NCBI RefSeq assembly: GCF_025548555.1
Contig: NZ_JAJLPA010000007.1
Coordinates: 1 to 64,000, forward strand
DNA length: 64,000 nt
From: Sphingomonas sp. A2-49
GTDB lineage: Bacteria > Pseudomonadota > Alphaproteobacteria > Sphingomonadales > Sphingomonadaceae
Reading direction: 5' to 3'
A program made the position numbers and the translations under genes. The notes under the pieces were generated by a model. That model made no database searches, was not told the DNA's origin, and was given only the letters and a program-made list of their open reading frames with translations. Below are positions 24,674-33,544 of this stretch, one piece after another (position 1 is the first letter of the stretch; each line of letters opens with the position of its first letter).

Positions 24674-27007
24674 GTGACCACCGCTCGATCGTTGAAGACC
24701 ATGCTGCTGCTCGGTGCCGCCGGCCTCGCCGCACCCGCATTGGCGCAGACCGCCACGCCCGCGACCGACGCGCCGCCGGCTGCCGCCGCAGCGCAGGACG
24801 CCGGTGGCGACCTCGGCGACATCGTCGTGACCGCGGAACGCCGGTCGGAGAATCTCCAGCGCGTGCCGCTGTCGGTCGCGGTGGTCGGCGGGAGCGACCT
24901 GCGCGCCTTCCAGTCGGGTGGCGAGGATATCCTGGCGCTGTCGGGCCGCGTCCCGGGGCTCTACATCGAATCGACCACCGGTCGCATCTTCCCGCGCTTC
25001 TATATCCGCGGTCTGGGCAACGTCGATTTCTACCTGGGCGCCAGCCAGCCGGTCTCGATCATCCAGGACGACGTCGTGCTCGAGCATGTCGTCCTGAAGT
25101 CCAACCCGGTCTACGACGTCAACCAGGTGGAGGTGCTGCGCGGACCGCAGGGGTCGCTGTTCGGGCGCAACACCACGGCCGGCATCATCAAATTCGACAC
25201 GATCCGCCCGAGCCAGGTCTGGCAGGGTCGCATGTCCGCATCGGCCGGCGAACTCGGCACCTTCACCTACGATGCCGGCGTCGGCGGGCCGCTGGTGCAG
25301 GACAAGGTCGCCGTGCGCCTGTCGGGCCTGATCCAGCATCGCGACGACTGGATCGACAACCGCTTCGCCGGCACCAGCCAGGACGGCACCCGCACGCCGC
25401 GCAAGCATGCGATGGGCGGCTTCGACGAACGCGACGTGCGCCTTCAGGTGCTGCTGACCCCGACCGAGGCGTTCAGCGTCAACGTCTCGGGCCATGCCCG
25501 CGGCTATCACGGCACGTCGACGATCTTCCATCGCGCCGCGCTGAAGAAGGGATCGAATTCGGTCGCGGCCGAACCGCGCGATGCCATCGCGCTGGACGAG
25601 GGCAACGACAACCCGCAGGATTACGACACCTACGGCACGTCGGTGAACGCCGCCTACGACTTCGGCCCGGTCACGCTGACGTCGATCAGCGCGTACGAGA
25701 CGACCTCCGGCTACAGCCGCGGCGACACCGACGGCGGCGCGGGCGCCAATTATCCGGTCAACGGCGTCGCCAACGGCTTCGGCCAGAGCCAGGGCAACAT
25801 CCGCGCGCTCGGCCAGTATACGCAGGAAGTGCGCCTCGCCTCGCAGGCGGACCAGCGCTTCACGTGGCAGGTCGGCGGTTTCTACTTCCGCCAGAACGAC
25901 ACGACCGAATTCTACCAGCGGTCGTTCTTCCTGACGACGGCGGCGCGCAACCCGAACAACTGGGTGCGGCTGCGCGACATCAACACCAGCTGGGCGGCGT
26001 TCGGCCAGGCGAGCTTCAAGGTGACGCCGGACCTCTCGATCACCGGCGGCGCGCGCTACACGCAGGACGTCAAGCGCACCACCTTGGTAAAGCCGGTGCT
26101 CGACGTCGGCGGCACGGTCGACCAGTTCCGCCGGCTCAATCCCACCGCGCCCACCGCGGTGCGGCTCGAAGGTAAGGAACCGAGCTGGGACGTGTCGGCG
26201 CTGTACACGATCGATCCGTCGAACAGCGTCTATGCCCGCGTCGCGCGCGGGTTCCGCGGGCCGACGATCCAGGGGCGTTCGGCGGTCTTCAACTCGCCCT
26301 TCACCACCGCGAACAGCGAGACGATCACGTCGTACGAGGTCGGTGCCAAGGGGATCTTCCTCGACGGGCGCCTGCGCCTCAATTCGTCGCTGTTCACCTA
26401 TACGGTGAAGGACATCCAGCTGAACGGCAACGACGTCAACGGCAATGGCGTGCTGTTCAACGCCGACAGGGCGCGGGCGTGGGGCGTGGAGATCGACAGC
26501 GAATTCCGCCCGATGCGCAACCTGACGCTGACGCTGGGCGCCAGCGCATTGTCGTCGAAGATCGAGGACAAGCGCGTCTATGCGCAGGTCTGCGCGCTCA
26601 ATGGCGTCGTGGTCTGCGCCGTGCAGGATCCGACGATCCGCGGCGGGCTGTTCGCGCAGATCGACGGCAATCCGCTGCCCAACGCGCCGCGCTGGAACCT
26701 CGACGCCACCGCGCGCTACGACGTGCCGCTCGCCAACGGCGGCAAGGTGTTCGCCGCGACCGACTGGAACGTGCAGGGCTATACCAACTTCGTGCTCTAC
26801 AGGACGCGCGAATTCTACGCCGACGGCAATTTCGAAGGCGGCCTGAAGATCGGCTACACCAGCCCGGACGACGCCTATGAGGTCGCCGCGTTCGCCCGCA
26901 ACATCACCAACGAAAAGAACCTGAAGGGCGTCATCGAAAACTACATGGCCGCCGTCTTCAACGAACCGCGGGTCATCGGCGTCTCGCTCAGCGGCCGCTT
27001 CCGCTGA
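24674..27007 (+). CDS. TonB-dependent outer-membrane receptor
   Basis: A 777-aa TBDR starting at GTG with AAGGGG about 7 nt upstream. Signal peptide ends APALA; an Ala-rich linker is followed by the TonB-box-like GDIVVTAERRSENLQ, plug motifs (FYIRGLG, VEVLRGPQGSLFGRNTTAG) and a barrel ending in FR rather than Phe (SLSGRFR). This IVVTAERR type is abundant in sphingomonads and takes up diverse ligands. A terminator hairpin follows immediately, so it is probably monocistronic. The nearby lipoprotein hydrolase at 27133 may act on the same substrate; the sequence does not show which. Confidence 0.92.
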   Translation: MTTARSLKTMLLLGAAGLAAPALAQTATPATDAPPAAAAAQDAGGDLGDIVVTAERRSENLQRVPLSVAVVGGSDLRAFQSGGEDILALSGRVPGLYIESTTGRIFPRFYIRGLGNVDFYLGASQPVSIIQDDVVLEHVVLKSNPVYDVNQVEVLRGPQGSLFGRNTTAGIIKFDTIRPSQVWQGRMSASAGELGTFTYDAGVGGPLVQDKVAVRLSGLIQHRDDWIDNRFAGTSQDGTRTPRKHAMGGFDERDVRLQVLLTPTEAFSVNVSGHARGYHGTSTIFHRAALKKGSNSVAAEPRDAIALDEGNDNPQDYDTYGTSVNAAYDFGPVTLTSISAYETTSGYSRGDTDGGAGANYPVNGVANGFGQSQGNIRALGQYTQEVRLASQADQRFTWQVGGFYFRQNDTTEFYQRSFFLTTAARNPNNWVRLRDINTSWAAFGQASFKVTPDLSITGGARYTQDVKRTTLVKPVLDVGGTVDQFRRLNPTAPTAVRLEGKEPSWDVSALYTIDPSNSVYARVARGFRGPTIQGRSAVFNSPFTTANSETITSYEVGAKGIFLDGRLRLNSSLFTYTVKDIQLNGNDVNGNGVLFNADRARAWGVEIDSEFRPMRNLTLTLGASALSSKIEDKRVYAQVCALNGVVVCAVQDPTIRGGLFAQIDGNPLPNAPRWNLDATARYDVPLANGGKVFAATDWNVQGYTNFVLYRTREFYADGNFEGGLKIGYTSPDDAYEVAAFARNITNEKNLKGVIENYMAAVFNEPRVIGVSLSGRFR

Positions 27008-27009
27008 CC

Positions 27010-27046
27010 GGCGGGGGCGGCGTCGGCGGCGTCGCCCCCGCCTTTT
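27010..27046 (+). terminator. Rho-independent terminator of the TBDR gene
   Basis: GGCGGGGGCG and CGCCCCCGCC form a 10-bp stem with a 13-nt loop, followed directly by TTTT. It begins 3 nt after the stop codon of the receptor gene. Confidence 0.75.
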
Positions 27047-27132
27047 GGAAACGGTTTACGGCTGCGGCCGGCTTGACGGCACGGGAAAAGCGGCGATCCC
27101 ATGACGGGCAGATCACGGGGAGTGTCGACAGC

Positions 27133-27987
27133 ATGCCGAAGGCCATCCGCACGCGCCTCGCGCTCCTCGCCGGGCTGCTCGTCGCGGGCTGCTCGCCGCT
27201 CGGCGTGTTCGATACGCTGGTGCCGAAGGACCGCGGGACGACGAAGGTCGCATCGGGGATCGCCTATGGCGATGCGGCGCGACAGACGCTCGACGTCTAT
27301 GCGCCGCGCCCGCATGCCGTCGGCCGCCGGCCGGTCGTCGTGTTCTTCTACGGGGGCAGCTGGAACAGCGGCGCGCGGTCCGGCTACGCCTTCGTCGGGC
27401 GGGCGCTGGCGGCGCAGGGGTTCGTCGTCGTCATACCGGACTATCGGCTCGTGCCCGAGGTCCGCTATCCCGGCTTCGTCGAGGACGGCGCGGCGGCGGT
27501 ACGCTGGGCGGAGGCGCATGCCGCGGACTTCGGCGGCGACCCCGCGCGGATCGTCCTGATGGGGCATTCCGCGGGCGCCTATATCGCGGCGATGCTGGCG
27601 GTGGACGACCGCTGGCTGAAGCAGGACAGGCGGGCGGTGAAGGGGTTCGTCGGGCTGGCGGGGCCGTATGACTTCGCGCCCTTCGACGTCGACGCCAGCC
27701 GCGCCGCCTTCGGGGCATGGCCGCGGCCGGACGAAACCCAGCCGGTCACCTGGGCCGGTGCCGGCGACCCGCCCGCGCTGCTGCTCGTCGGCGCGGACGA
27801 CGTGACGGTCCGCCCGCGCAACAGTGAGGCATTGCGCGCGCGGTTGCGCAGCGGCGGTGTCGCGGTCGAACTGCGATCCTATCCGAAGACCGGCCACGTC
27901 GGCCTCCTGCTGGCGATCGCGCGGCCGTTCCGCAACCGGGCGCCGGTGCTGCGCGACGTGGCGCGCTTCGTCCAAGACGCGCGCTGA
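27133..27987 (+). CDS. Alpha/beta-hydrolase lipoprotein (BD-FAE/carboxylesterase-like)
   Basis: A 284-aa predicted lipoprotein hydrolase. The lipobox LLVAGC is at about residue 15-20. FFYGGSWNSG replaces the HGG oxyanion motif with YGG, GHSAGAY holds the nucleophile Ser, GADDVTV the acid and GHVG the His. The closest known groups are kynurenine-formamidase/BD-FAE-like esterases. The start at 27133 is chosen because it begins the lipoprotein signal; the frame extends 20 codons upstream. The protein likely acts on a small ester at the membrane. A strong hairpin ends the unit. Confidence 0.82.
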   Translation: MPKAIRTRLALLAGLLVAGCSPLGVFDTLVPKDRGTTKVASGIAYGDAARQTLDVYAPRPHAVGRRPVVVFFYGGSWNSGARSGYAFVGRALAAQGFVVVIPDYRLVPEVRYPGFVEDGAAAVRWAEAHAADFGGDPARIVLMGHSAGAYIAAMLAVDDRWLKQDRRAVKGFVGLAGPYDFAPFDVDASRAAFGAWPRPDETQPVTWAGAGDPPALLLVGADDVTVRPRNSEALRARLRSGGVAVELRSYPKTGHVGLLLAIARPFRNRAPVLRDVARFVQDAR

Positions 27988-27995
27988 GCGGGTCG

Positions 27996-28028
27996 CCGGC
28001 CCCCCGCGCCACGGCGCAGGGGGGCCGG
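27996..28028. terminator. Bidirectional terminator hairpin
   Basis: CCGGCCCCCC and GGGGGGCCGG pair over 10 bp, with an inner GCGC/GCGC. It sits between two convergent genes that end at 27987 and 28039 and can serve both strands. No T-run of note. Confidence 0.6.
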
Positions 28029-28038
28029 TGGCGCCGGA

Positions 28039-28773
28039 TCAGGCGGCGGCGCCGCCGTCGACGTTGAGCGTCGCGCCCGTGACATAGCTCGCATCCGGTC
28101 CGGCGAGGAACGCCACCGCACCCGCGACCTCGTCGGCGGTGCCGTAGCGGCCGAGCGGGATGGCCCCGATCATCTGCTGCGCGAATGCGCCATCGGCGGG
28201 GTTCATGTCGGTGTCGATCGGGCCGGGCTGCACCGTATTGACCAGGATGCGGCGCGGGGCGAGATCCTTTGCCCAGCCGCGCGCCAGGGCTGCCACCGCC
28301 GCCTTGGTCGCGCTGTAGACCGCGGTCGCGGGGAAGGCGAGCTCGCCCGAAATGCTGCCGATCAGGATGATCCGCCCGCCATCGCGCAGGTGCGGCAGCG
28401 CCGCGCGCGTGCCGACGTGCAGGCCCTTCACGTTGACGCCGAACTGGCGATCGAAGGTGTCGTCGGTATCCTCGGCAACCGTGGAGAATTCGGCCACGCC
28501 GGCATTGTGGACGAGGATGTCGATCCCGCCCAGTGCGGCGGCGGCCTGCTCGACGCCCGCGCGCTGCGATGCCGGATCGGCGGCATCGGCCTGGAAGGCG
28601 AAGGCGGTGCCGCCCGCGTCCCCGATCGCCGCCACGGTGGCGTCCGCGGCGGCCGTGTTGCCGGCATAGGTGATCGCGACGGTCGCACCCTCGGCCGCCA
28701 GCCTGCGGGCGATCGCCGCCCCGATGCCGCGCGATCCCCCGGTGACGAGCGCCGTCTTGCGTGCCAGTGACAT
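28039..28773 (-). CDS. SDR-family oxidoreductase (FabG-like)
   Basis: A 244-aa classical SDR: TGGSRGIG at residues 10-17 for cofactor binding, NAG near residue 88, Ser in IGSISG and YSATK as catalytic Tyr/Lys, and the C-terminal YVTGATLNVDGG of FabG-like enzymes. ATGCATATG offers two starts; GGAG lies 7 nt before the second (28773) and only 1 nt before the first, so I chose the second. The ArsR-type gene is divergent 132 bp away, and the AT-rich dyad between them suggests that the regulator controls this enzyme. Substrate unknown. Confidence 0.88.
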   Translation of the reverse strand: MSLARKTALVTGGSRGIGAAIARRLAAEGATVAITYAGNTAAADATVAAIGDAGGTAFAFQADAADPASQRAGVEQAAAALGGIDILVHNAGVAEFSTVAEDTDDTFDRQFGVNVKGLHVGTRAALPHLRDGGRIILIGSISGELAFPATAVYSATKAAVAALARGWAKDLAPRRILVNTVQPGPIDTDMNPADGAFAQQMIGAIPLGRYGTADEVAGAVAFLAGPDASYVTGATLNVDGGAAA

Positions 28774-28861
28774 ATGCATTCTCCGAATTTCCTGCCCGCG
28801 ATCACGTCGGTGTGCGCCGTCGGCACCGCGAAAGATGGGGCGGGCGTTCAAAGGTTCAATA

Positions 28862-28891
28862 AACCCGAACTATTAAAGTTTGGCCCGGGTT
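28862..28891. promoter_or_regulatory. Candidate operator between SDR and ArsR genes
   Basis: AACCCG (28862-28867) and CGGGTT (28886-28891) are perfect inverted arms, with an inner AACT/AGTT around ATTAA. The AT-rich centre could be a shared -10 region. Dyads of this size fit ArsR/winged-helix dimers. The assignment is by position and symmetry only. Confidence 0.4.
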
Positions 28892-28905
28892 CCTATGTCC
28901 CTCGC

Positions 28906-29217
28906 ATGCCCCGCTTCACCCATCCCCGGCTGGAGGACGTTCCGCTCGATCTGGCGCTGCATGCGCTGGCCGATCCCAACCGATTGGGCATGGTGGCGCG
29001 CCTGGTCGCGACCGAGCGGCTGAGCTGCAGCGATGCGGCGCCGTGCGATTCGATCCCCAAGAGCACGTTGTCCAACCACCTGAAGCTGCTGCGCGCGGCG
29101 GGGCTGATCGAGACGACGCAGGCCGGGCGCGAGATGATAAACACGCTGCGACGCGATGATTTCGATCGCCGTTTTCCCGGCCTGCTCGCCGCCGTGCTCG
29201 CCAACCGGCCCGCCTGA
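28906..29217 (+). CDS. ArsR-type winged-helix transcriptional regulator
   Basis: A 103-aa winged-helix regulator: [20 protein letters not shown] begins the fold and [22 protein letters not shown] is the recognition helix and wing start of ArsR-family proteins. There is no Cys pair of the metal sites seen in ArsR/SmtB; the two Cys (LSCSDAAPC) lie elsewhere, so it is likely a non-metal member. It probably represses the divergent SDR gene. The ATG at 28906 is chosen because the protein begins there with the usual N-terminus; the frame extends upstream through the promoter region. Confidence 0.82.
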   Translation: MPRFTHPRLEDVPLDLALHALADPNRLGMVARLVATERLSCSDAAPCDSIPKSTLSNHLKLLRAAGLIETTQAGREMINTLRRDDFDRRFPGLLAAVLANRPA

Positions 29218-29327
29218 CGCCGGGGGCCTCCGCACCGTCTGCGAGCGCGGTGCCGCGCGAACAATTCGGGTGCCACATCGTCCCGCCACCGGTATGCAGG
29301 ACGCCATGCATCGGACGCTCAGCTGAC

Positions 29328-29951
29328 ATGGCGCAACAGGCCGAATCCCTTGCGACGCGGGACCGCCACCTGCGGCTGGTCGCCGACAGTCCGATCCCCT
29401 CCGTCATCAGCGACCCGCGGCTGCCCGACAATCCCATCGTCGCCTGCAACGCGGCGTTCTGCGAGCTGACCGGCTATCCGGTCGCCGACGTCGTGGGACG
29501 CAACTGCCGCTTCCTGTCCGGCCCGGCGACCGAACCGTGGCTGACCGAGGAGATCCGGCGCGGCGTGCGCGAACATCGTCCGGTGCTGGTCGAGATCCTG
29601 AACTACAAGCGCAACGGCCAGCCGTTCCGGAACGCCGTGCTGGTCGCGCCGATCTACGACGAAAACGACGCGTTGCTCTATTTCCTGGGATCGCAGATCG
29701 AGATCGACGCCACTGCCGCGACGCCGTCGAGCATGCGCCGCATCCGTGCGGCGGAAATGGTGAAGGCGCTGTCGCCGCGGCAGGGGCAGGTGCTCAAGCT
29801 CGTCGCGAACGGCCTGCTCAACAAACAGATCGCGGCGGAACTCGATCTGGCGGAAAAGACGGTCAAGATGCACCGCGCCATCCTGATGACCCGGCTCGAC
29901 CTGCACACCACGGCGGACCTCATCCGTCTCGCCGTCGAGGCCGGCCTGTAG
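29328..29951 (+). CDS. LOV-HTH blue-light-responsive regulator
   Basis: A 207-aa protein. Residues 17-130 form a LOV domain with NCRFL; Cys60 in GRNCRFLSG is the adduct cysteine for FMN (usual form GRNCRFLQG). Later [21 protein letters not shown] and [10 protein letters not shown] fit the flavin pocket. Residues 148-205 are a LuxR-type HTH ([20 protein letters not shown]). This architecture is that of EL222, in which light opens the LOV/HTH contact and allows DNA binding. It lies 241 bp upstream of the rhodopsin operon on the same strand. A stem-loop follows its stop codon. Confidence 0.9.
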   Translation: MAQQAESLATRDRHLRLVADSPIPSVISDPRLPDNPIVACNAAFCELTGYPVADVVGRNCRFLSGPATEPWLTEEIRRGVREHRPVLVEILNYKRNGQPFRNAVLVAPIYDENDALLYFLGSQIEIDATAATPSSMRRIRAAEMVKALSPRQGQVLKLVANGLLNKQIAAELDLAEKTVKMHRAILMTRLDLHTTADLIRLAVEAGL

Positions 29952-29952
29952 G

Positions 29953-29974
29953 GATACGGCACAAAGTCCGTATC
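29953..29974 (+). terminator. Stem-loop after the LOV-HTH gene
   Basis: GATACGG and CCGTATC form a perfect 7-bp stem with an 8-nt loop (CACAAAGT), beginning 2 nt after the stop codon. No U-tract. It separates the regulator from the rhodopsin operon. Confidence 0.45.
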
Positions 29975-30192
29975 GGCGGACCGCACGGCCGGGTCTAGGC
30001 AGGCGTCGTCGTCACGGAGGCAACACCGTACGCCTCTAGCCATTCGGCGTGCGGTCAGGCCAGTTTCGCCCATCTGGTGCTTTCGTGGCGACATCGTCGG
30101 GAGCGACAGGTCCGTCACATCGGGTTGGCCGGCATCCCGGATCGACACTGCCCGGCGCATCCGTGCCGTGGTCCAATGCGACGGAGACTGCC

Positions 30193-30960
30193 ATGGACAT
30201 CGTCACCCCCTTTCAATTCTCGCTGGTCTACAACGCGTTTTCCTTCACGTTCGCGGCGATGGCCGCCGCCACCGCCTTTCTCTGGCTCAGCCGGGCGCAG
30301 GTCGCGCCCGCCTATCGGACCGCGCTCGTCGTCTCGGGGCTGGTCACCGGCATCGCCGCCTATCACTATTTCCGCATCTTCGAGAGCTGGAACGCGGCCT
30401 ATTCCTTCAAGGACGGCATCGTCACCGCGACGGGTTACGCCTTCAACGACGCGTATCGCTACGTCGACTGGCTGCTGACGGTGCCGCTGCTGCTGATCGA
30501 ACTGGTGCTGGTGATGCGGCTGTCGCGCGAGGAAACGTCGTCCAAGGCCATCCGCCTCGGCACGGCCGCGGCGCTGATGATCGTGCTCGGCTATCCCGGC
30601 GAGATCGCGGCCGACATGCCGACGCGGGCGATCTGGGGCACGCTGTCGTCGATCCCGTTCCTGTACATCGTGTGGGAGCTGTTCAGCGGCCTCGGTGCGT
30701 CGATCAAGCAGCAGCCCGCGGGTGCGCAGGACCTGGTGCGCAAGGCGCGCCTGCTGACCTTCGCCTCCTGGGGGTTCTACCCGATCGTCTACATGGCGCC
30801 CTATGCCGGCCTTACCGGCGGCACGGCGACCACGACGATCCAGGTCGGCTACACGATCGCGGACATCGTCGCCAAGGCCGGCCTCGGCATCCTTATCTTC
30901 CTGATCGCGGTCCGCAAGTCGGAGGCGGAATCGGACGGACGCACGGGCTACGCCGCCTGA
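30193..30960 (+). CDS. Light-driven proton pump rhodopsin (xanthorhodopsin/proteorhodopsin type)
   Basis: A 255-aa seven-helix inner-membrane protein. Helix C has Arg89, Asp92 (proton acceptor), Thr96 and Glu103 (donor), the DTE set of outward proton pumps, in RYVDWLLTVPLLLIE. Leu100 is at the spectral-tuning site of proteorhodopsin and predicts green absorption. Helix G holds Asp224 and the Schiff-base Lys228 (ADIVAKAG). His58 matches His75 of proteorhodopsin. Gly149, in IWGTLSS, sits where bacteriorhodopsin has Trp138 and where xanthorhodopsin has the glycine that makes room for its carotenoid antenna. First gene of a plus-strand operon with blh and crtI. GGAGA precedes the ATG with 5 nt. 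Confidence 0.94.
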   Translation: MDIVTPFQFSLVYNAFSFTFAAMAAATAFLWLSRAQVAPAYRTALVVSGLVTGIAAYHYFRIFESWNAAYSFKDGIVTATGYAFNDAYRYVDWLLTVPLLLIELVLVMRLSREETSSKAIRLGTAAALMIVLGYPGEIAADMPTRAIWGTLSSIPFLYIVWELFSGLGASIKQQPAGAQDLVRKARLLTFASWGFYPIVYMAPYAGLTGGTATTTIQVGYTIADIVAKAGLGILIFLIAVRKSEAESDGRTGYAA

Positions 30961-30964
30961 CCCG

Positions 30965-31909
30965 ATGACGGCGCTGGCCCGCCACCGGACGACAGCGCGT
31001 CGCCGTGCCCCCCCGGGGCGCGGCGATCGCGTCGGTGTGGCCTATTGGATCGCGGCGGCGGCGCTGGTCGTGGCGACCCTCGCCGGCGTGCCGCTCGGGC
31101 AGCCGGCGGCGGTGGCCGCCGCGACGCTCGTCTTCATCGGTGGCGGGCTGCCGCACGGCGCCTATGACATCGCGCTGTTGCGGCGGTCCGGCGCGCTCGG
31201 GCGATTCGGCGTCCGGCTCGCGGTGGGCGGCTATGTCGCGGTGGCGCTGCTGATGGTGACGCTCTGGCTGACCCTGCCGCTGGTGGCGCTGGCGCTGTTC
31301 CTGGTGGTCGCCGCGGTGCATTTCGGCGAGGACTGGCAGATGCTGGACGAGCCGCTGCTGCGCGTCGCGGCCGGCACGGCGGTGATCGCGGCGGCGACGA
31401 TCGGCCACCCTGCGGAGGTGGCGGCGCTGTTCGTCGCGATGAGCGATTCGCGCGCTGCGGTGATCGCGCAGGTGGTCACCGCGGTCGCGCCCGTCGCGCT
31501 GCTGGTGACGGCGGTCGGAATCGCCGCCGCCTGGCGCGACGGCGGGCGCAGCTGGGCGAGCGCGATGACCCTGTGCTTCGCGTTGCTGCTGATCCTGCCG
31601 CCGGTGGCGGGCTTCGCGCTGTTCTTCGTCTTCCTGCATTCGCCGCGGCACCTCGCCCGGACCCGTGCCGCGTTGCGCGACATGACGGCGGCGCGGTGGC
31701 TCGGCACCGGCGCGATGCTGTCGGGCCTCGCCATATTCGGCTGGTGGGTCGTTCGCACGATTGTACCCTCCGGCCTCGGACCGTCCGCCACGGCCCAGGC
31801 GTTCCAGCTGCTCGCCTCCGTCGCGGTGCCGCATCTGTTGCTGTCGCGCGGTCTGGAACGGCGATTGAGTCCCGACCCGTCCTTTCGAAAGAGCATGCCC
31901 ACCCCATGA
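30965..31909 (+). CDS. blh: Brp/Blh-family beta-carotene 15,15'-dioxygenase
   Basis: A 314-aa, strongly hydrophobic membrane enzyme that cleaves beta-carotene to two retinals, the rhodopsin cofactor. The iron-binding histidines are visible: GLPHGAYD (His64), VHFGEDW (His119), FLHSPRHL and VPHLLL near the C-terminus. The first 25 residues are basic (RHRTTARRR). It starts 4 nt after the rhodopsin stop and its own stop overlaps the CrtI-like start (ATGA). Cofactor supply and rhodopsin are therefore translated from one message. Beta-carotene synthesis genes beyond crtI are not in the window. Confidence 0.92.
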   Translation: MTALARHRTTARRRAPPGRGDRVGVAYWIAAAALVVATLAGVPLGQPAAVAAATLVFIGGGLPHGAYDIALLRRSGALGRFGVRLAVGGYVAVALLMVTLWLTLPLVALALFLVVAAVHFGEDWQMLDEPLLRVAAGTAVIAAATIGHPAEVAALFVAMSDSRAAVIAQVVTAVAPVALLVTAVGIAAAWRDGGRSWASAMTLCFALLLILPPVAGFALFFVFLHSPRHLARTRAALRDMTAARWLGTGAMLSGLAIFGWWVVRTIVPSGLGPSATAQAFQLLASVAVPHLLLSRGLERRLSPDPSFRKSMPTP

Positions 31910-33525
31910 CCCGTCCCAGCGCCATCGTGATCGGCTCCGGCATCGGCGGCATCGCCTGCGCGATCCGCCTCCAGAGCCTCGGCTTCGACACGCGCATCGT
32001 CGAACAGCTCGATGACGTCGGCGGCCGCGCCTATGTCCGGCGCGCGCAGGGGTTCACCTTCGACATGGGACCGACGGTGCTGACCGTGCCGCATTTCATC
32101 GAGGAGCTGTTCGCGCTCGAGCGCGATGCGGCGATGCTGACCGCGCCCGATTTCCCGCCCGACGTGCTCGCCGGCGGAGGGCCGGTCCGATCCGGGATCA
32201 GCGGCGGACCCAATACCAGCCGGTACGTCGACATCGTGCCGGTGCTGCCCTTCTACCGCATCTATTTCGACGATGGCAGCTTCTTCGACTATGACGCCGA
32301 TCCGGTGAACGTCCGCGCTCAGATCGCGCGGCTCGCGCCCGAGGACCTCGATGGCTACGACCGCTTCCACGAGGCGGCGCGTGCGATCTTCCAGCGCGGC
32401 TTCCTCGAACTCGGCTATACCTATTTCGGCAGCCTTGGCGCGATGCTGAAGGTCGTGCCCGACCTTTTGAAGCTGGGTGCGGTCCAGCCGCTGTTCTCGC
32501 TGGTCGGCACATTCTTCAAGAGCGACAAGATGCGGCAGGTGTTCAGCTTCGAGCCGCTGCTGATCGGCGGCAATCCGCTGAAGGTGCCGGCGATCTATGC
32601 GATGATCCACTTCGTCGAAAAGACCTGGGGCGTGCATTATGCGATGGGCGGTACCGGCGCGCTGGTGCGCGCGCTGGCCGTCAAGTTCGAGGAACTGGGC
32701 GGCACGGTGCGACTGCGCGCGCCGGTCGCGCGGATCGATGTCGAAAAGCGCGGCCGCAAGCGCGTCGCCACCGGCGTGACGCTGGCGTCGGGCGAGGCGC
32801 TGAAGGCCGATCTCGTCGTGTCCAACGCCGATTACGCGACCACCTATCTCAAGCTGATCGACCGGGCGCACCGCCGGATCAACCGCGACGCCGTCGTCAA
32901 ATTCCGCAAGCAGAGCATGTCGCTGATGGTCATCTATTTCGGCTATACGGCGCGCGATGGCGATCCCGATCTGCGGCATCACAACATCATTCTCGGGCCG
33001 CGATACGAAGCGCTGCTGACCGACATCTTCGAACGCAAGATCCTTGCCGAGGACTTCTCGCAATATCTGCACATTCCGACGCTGACCGACCCGAGCCTCG
33101 CGCCGCCCGGCCATCACGCCGCCTATACGCTGATCCCGGTGCCCAACACGTTGGGCGATATCGACTGGGACGCGGTGGGCGAGGGGTTCGCGCAGACGGT
33201 GCTCGGCTTCCTCGACGAGCGCGGCTACATCCCGGACCTGCGCGAGCGACTGGTCTATCGCAGCTTCGTCACGCCGGATTATTTCGAGGGGACGCTGGGC
33301 GCCTATGCCGGCAACGGCTTCGGCGTCGAGCCGCGGCTGACGCAGACCGCGTTCTTCCGGCCGCACAACCGCAGCGAGGATATCACCAACCTGTATCTGG
33401 TCGGCCAGGGCACGCAGCCGGGCGGCGGCACGCCATCGGTGATGATGTCGGCGAAGATGACCGCGCGCGAAATCGCGCGCGACTATGCCATCGATCCGCG
33501 CATCGTGGCGGGGATGCCCGCCTAG
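31906..33525 (+). CDS. CrtI-family phytoene desaturase-like oxidoreductase
   Basis: A 539-aa FAD-dependent enzyme of the CrtI family. [20 protein letters not shown] at residues 8-27 is the dinucleotide-binding motif, followed by [11 protein letters not shown]. The C-terminal hallmark is [20 protein letters not shown] near residue 492. The family includes phytoene desaturases and carotenoid ketolase- or isomerase-like members; the sequence alone cannot separate these. It is coupled to blh by ATGA and forms the operon's last gene. It may make the carotenoid for retinal, or a modified carotenoid that could serve as an antenna. A hairpin overlapping its stop ends the unit. Confidence 0.85.
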   Translation: MTRPSAIVIGSGIGGIACAIRLQSLGFDTRIVEQLDDVGGRAYVRRAQGFTFDMGPTVLTVPHFIEELFALERDAAMLTAPDFPPDVLAGGGPVRSGISGGPNTSRYVDIVPVLPFYRIYFDDGSFFDYDADPVNVRAQIARLAPEDLDGYDRFHEAARAIFQRGFLELGYTYFGSLGAMLKVVPDLLKLGAVQPLFSLVGTFFKSDKMRQVFSFEPLLIGGNPLKVPAIYAMIHFVEKTWGVHYAMGGTGALVRALAVKFEELGGTVRLRAPVARIDVEKRGRKRVATGVTLASGEALKADLVVSNADYATTYLKLIDRAHRRINRDAVVKFRKQSMSLMVIYFGYTARDGDPDLRHHNIILGPRYEALLTDIFERKILAEDFSQYLHIPTLTDPSLAPPGHHAAYTLIPVPNTLGDIDWDAVGEGFAQTVLGFLDERGYIPDLRERLVYRSFVTPDYFEGTLGAYAGNGFGVEPRLTQTAFFRPHNRSEDITNLYLVGQGTQPGGGTPSVMMSAKMTAREIARDYAIDPRIVAGMPA

Positions 33526-33544
33526 CGCCGTCGATCGGCGCTAG
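33522..33544. terminator. Hairpin spanning both convergent stop codons
   Basis: CTAGCGCCG and CGGCGCTAG form a perfect 9-bp stem with loop TCGAT. The left CTAG contains the TAG of the CrtI-like gene and the right CTAG the TAG of the minus-strand FAD oxidoreductase, so one palindrome serves as both stops and as a possible terminator. Confidence 0.55.

Noticed and set aside
31231..33366. 711-codon minus-strand frame across blh and CrtI
   Set aside because: Antisense to two genes with clear family motifs; no domain of its own.
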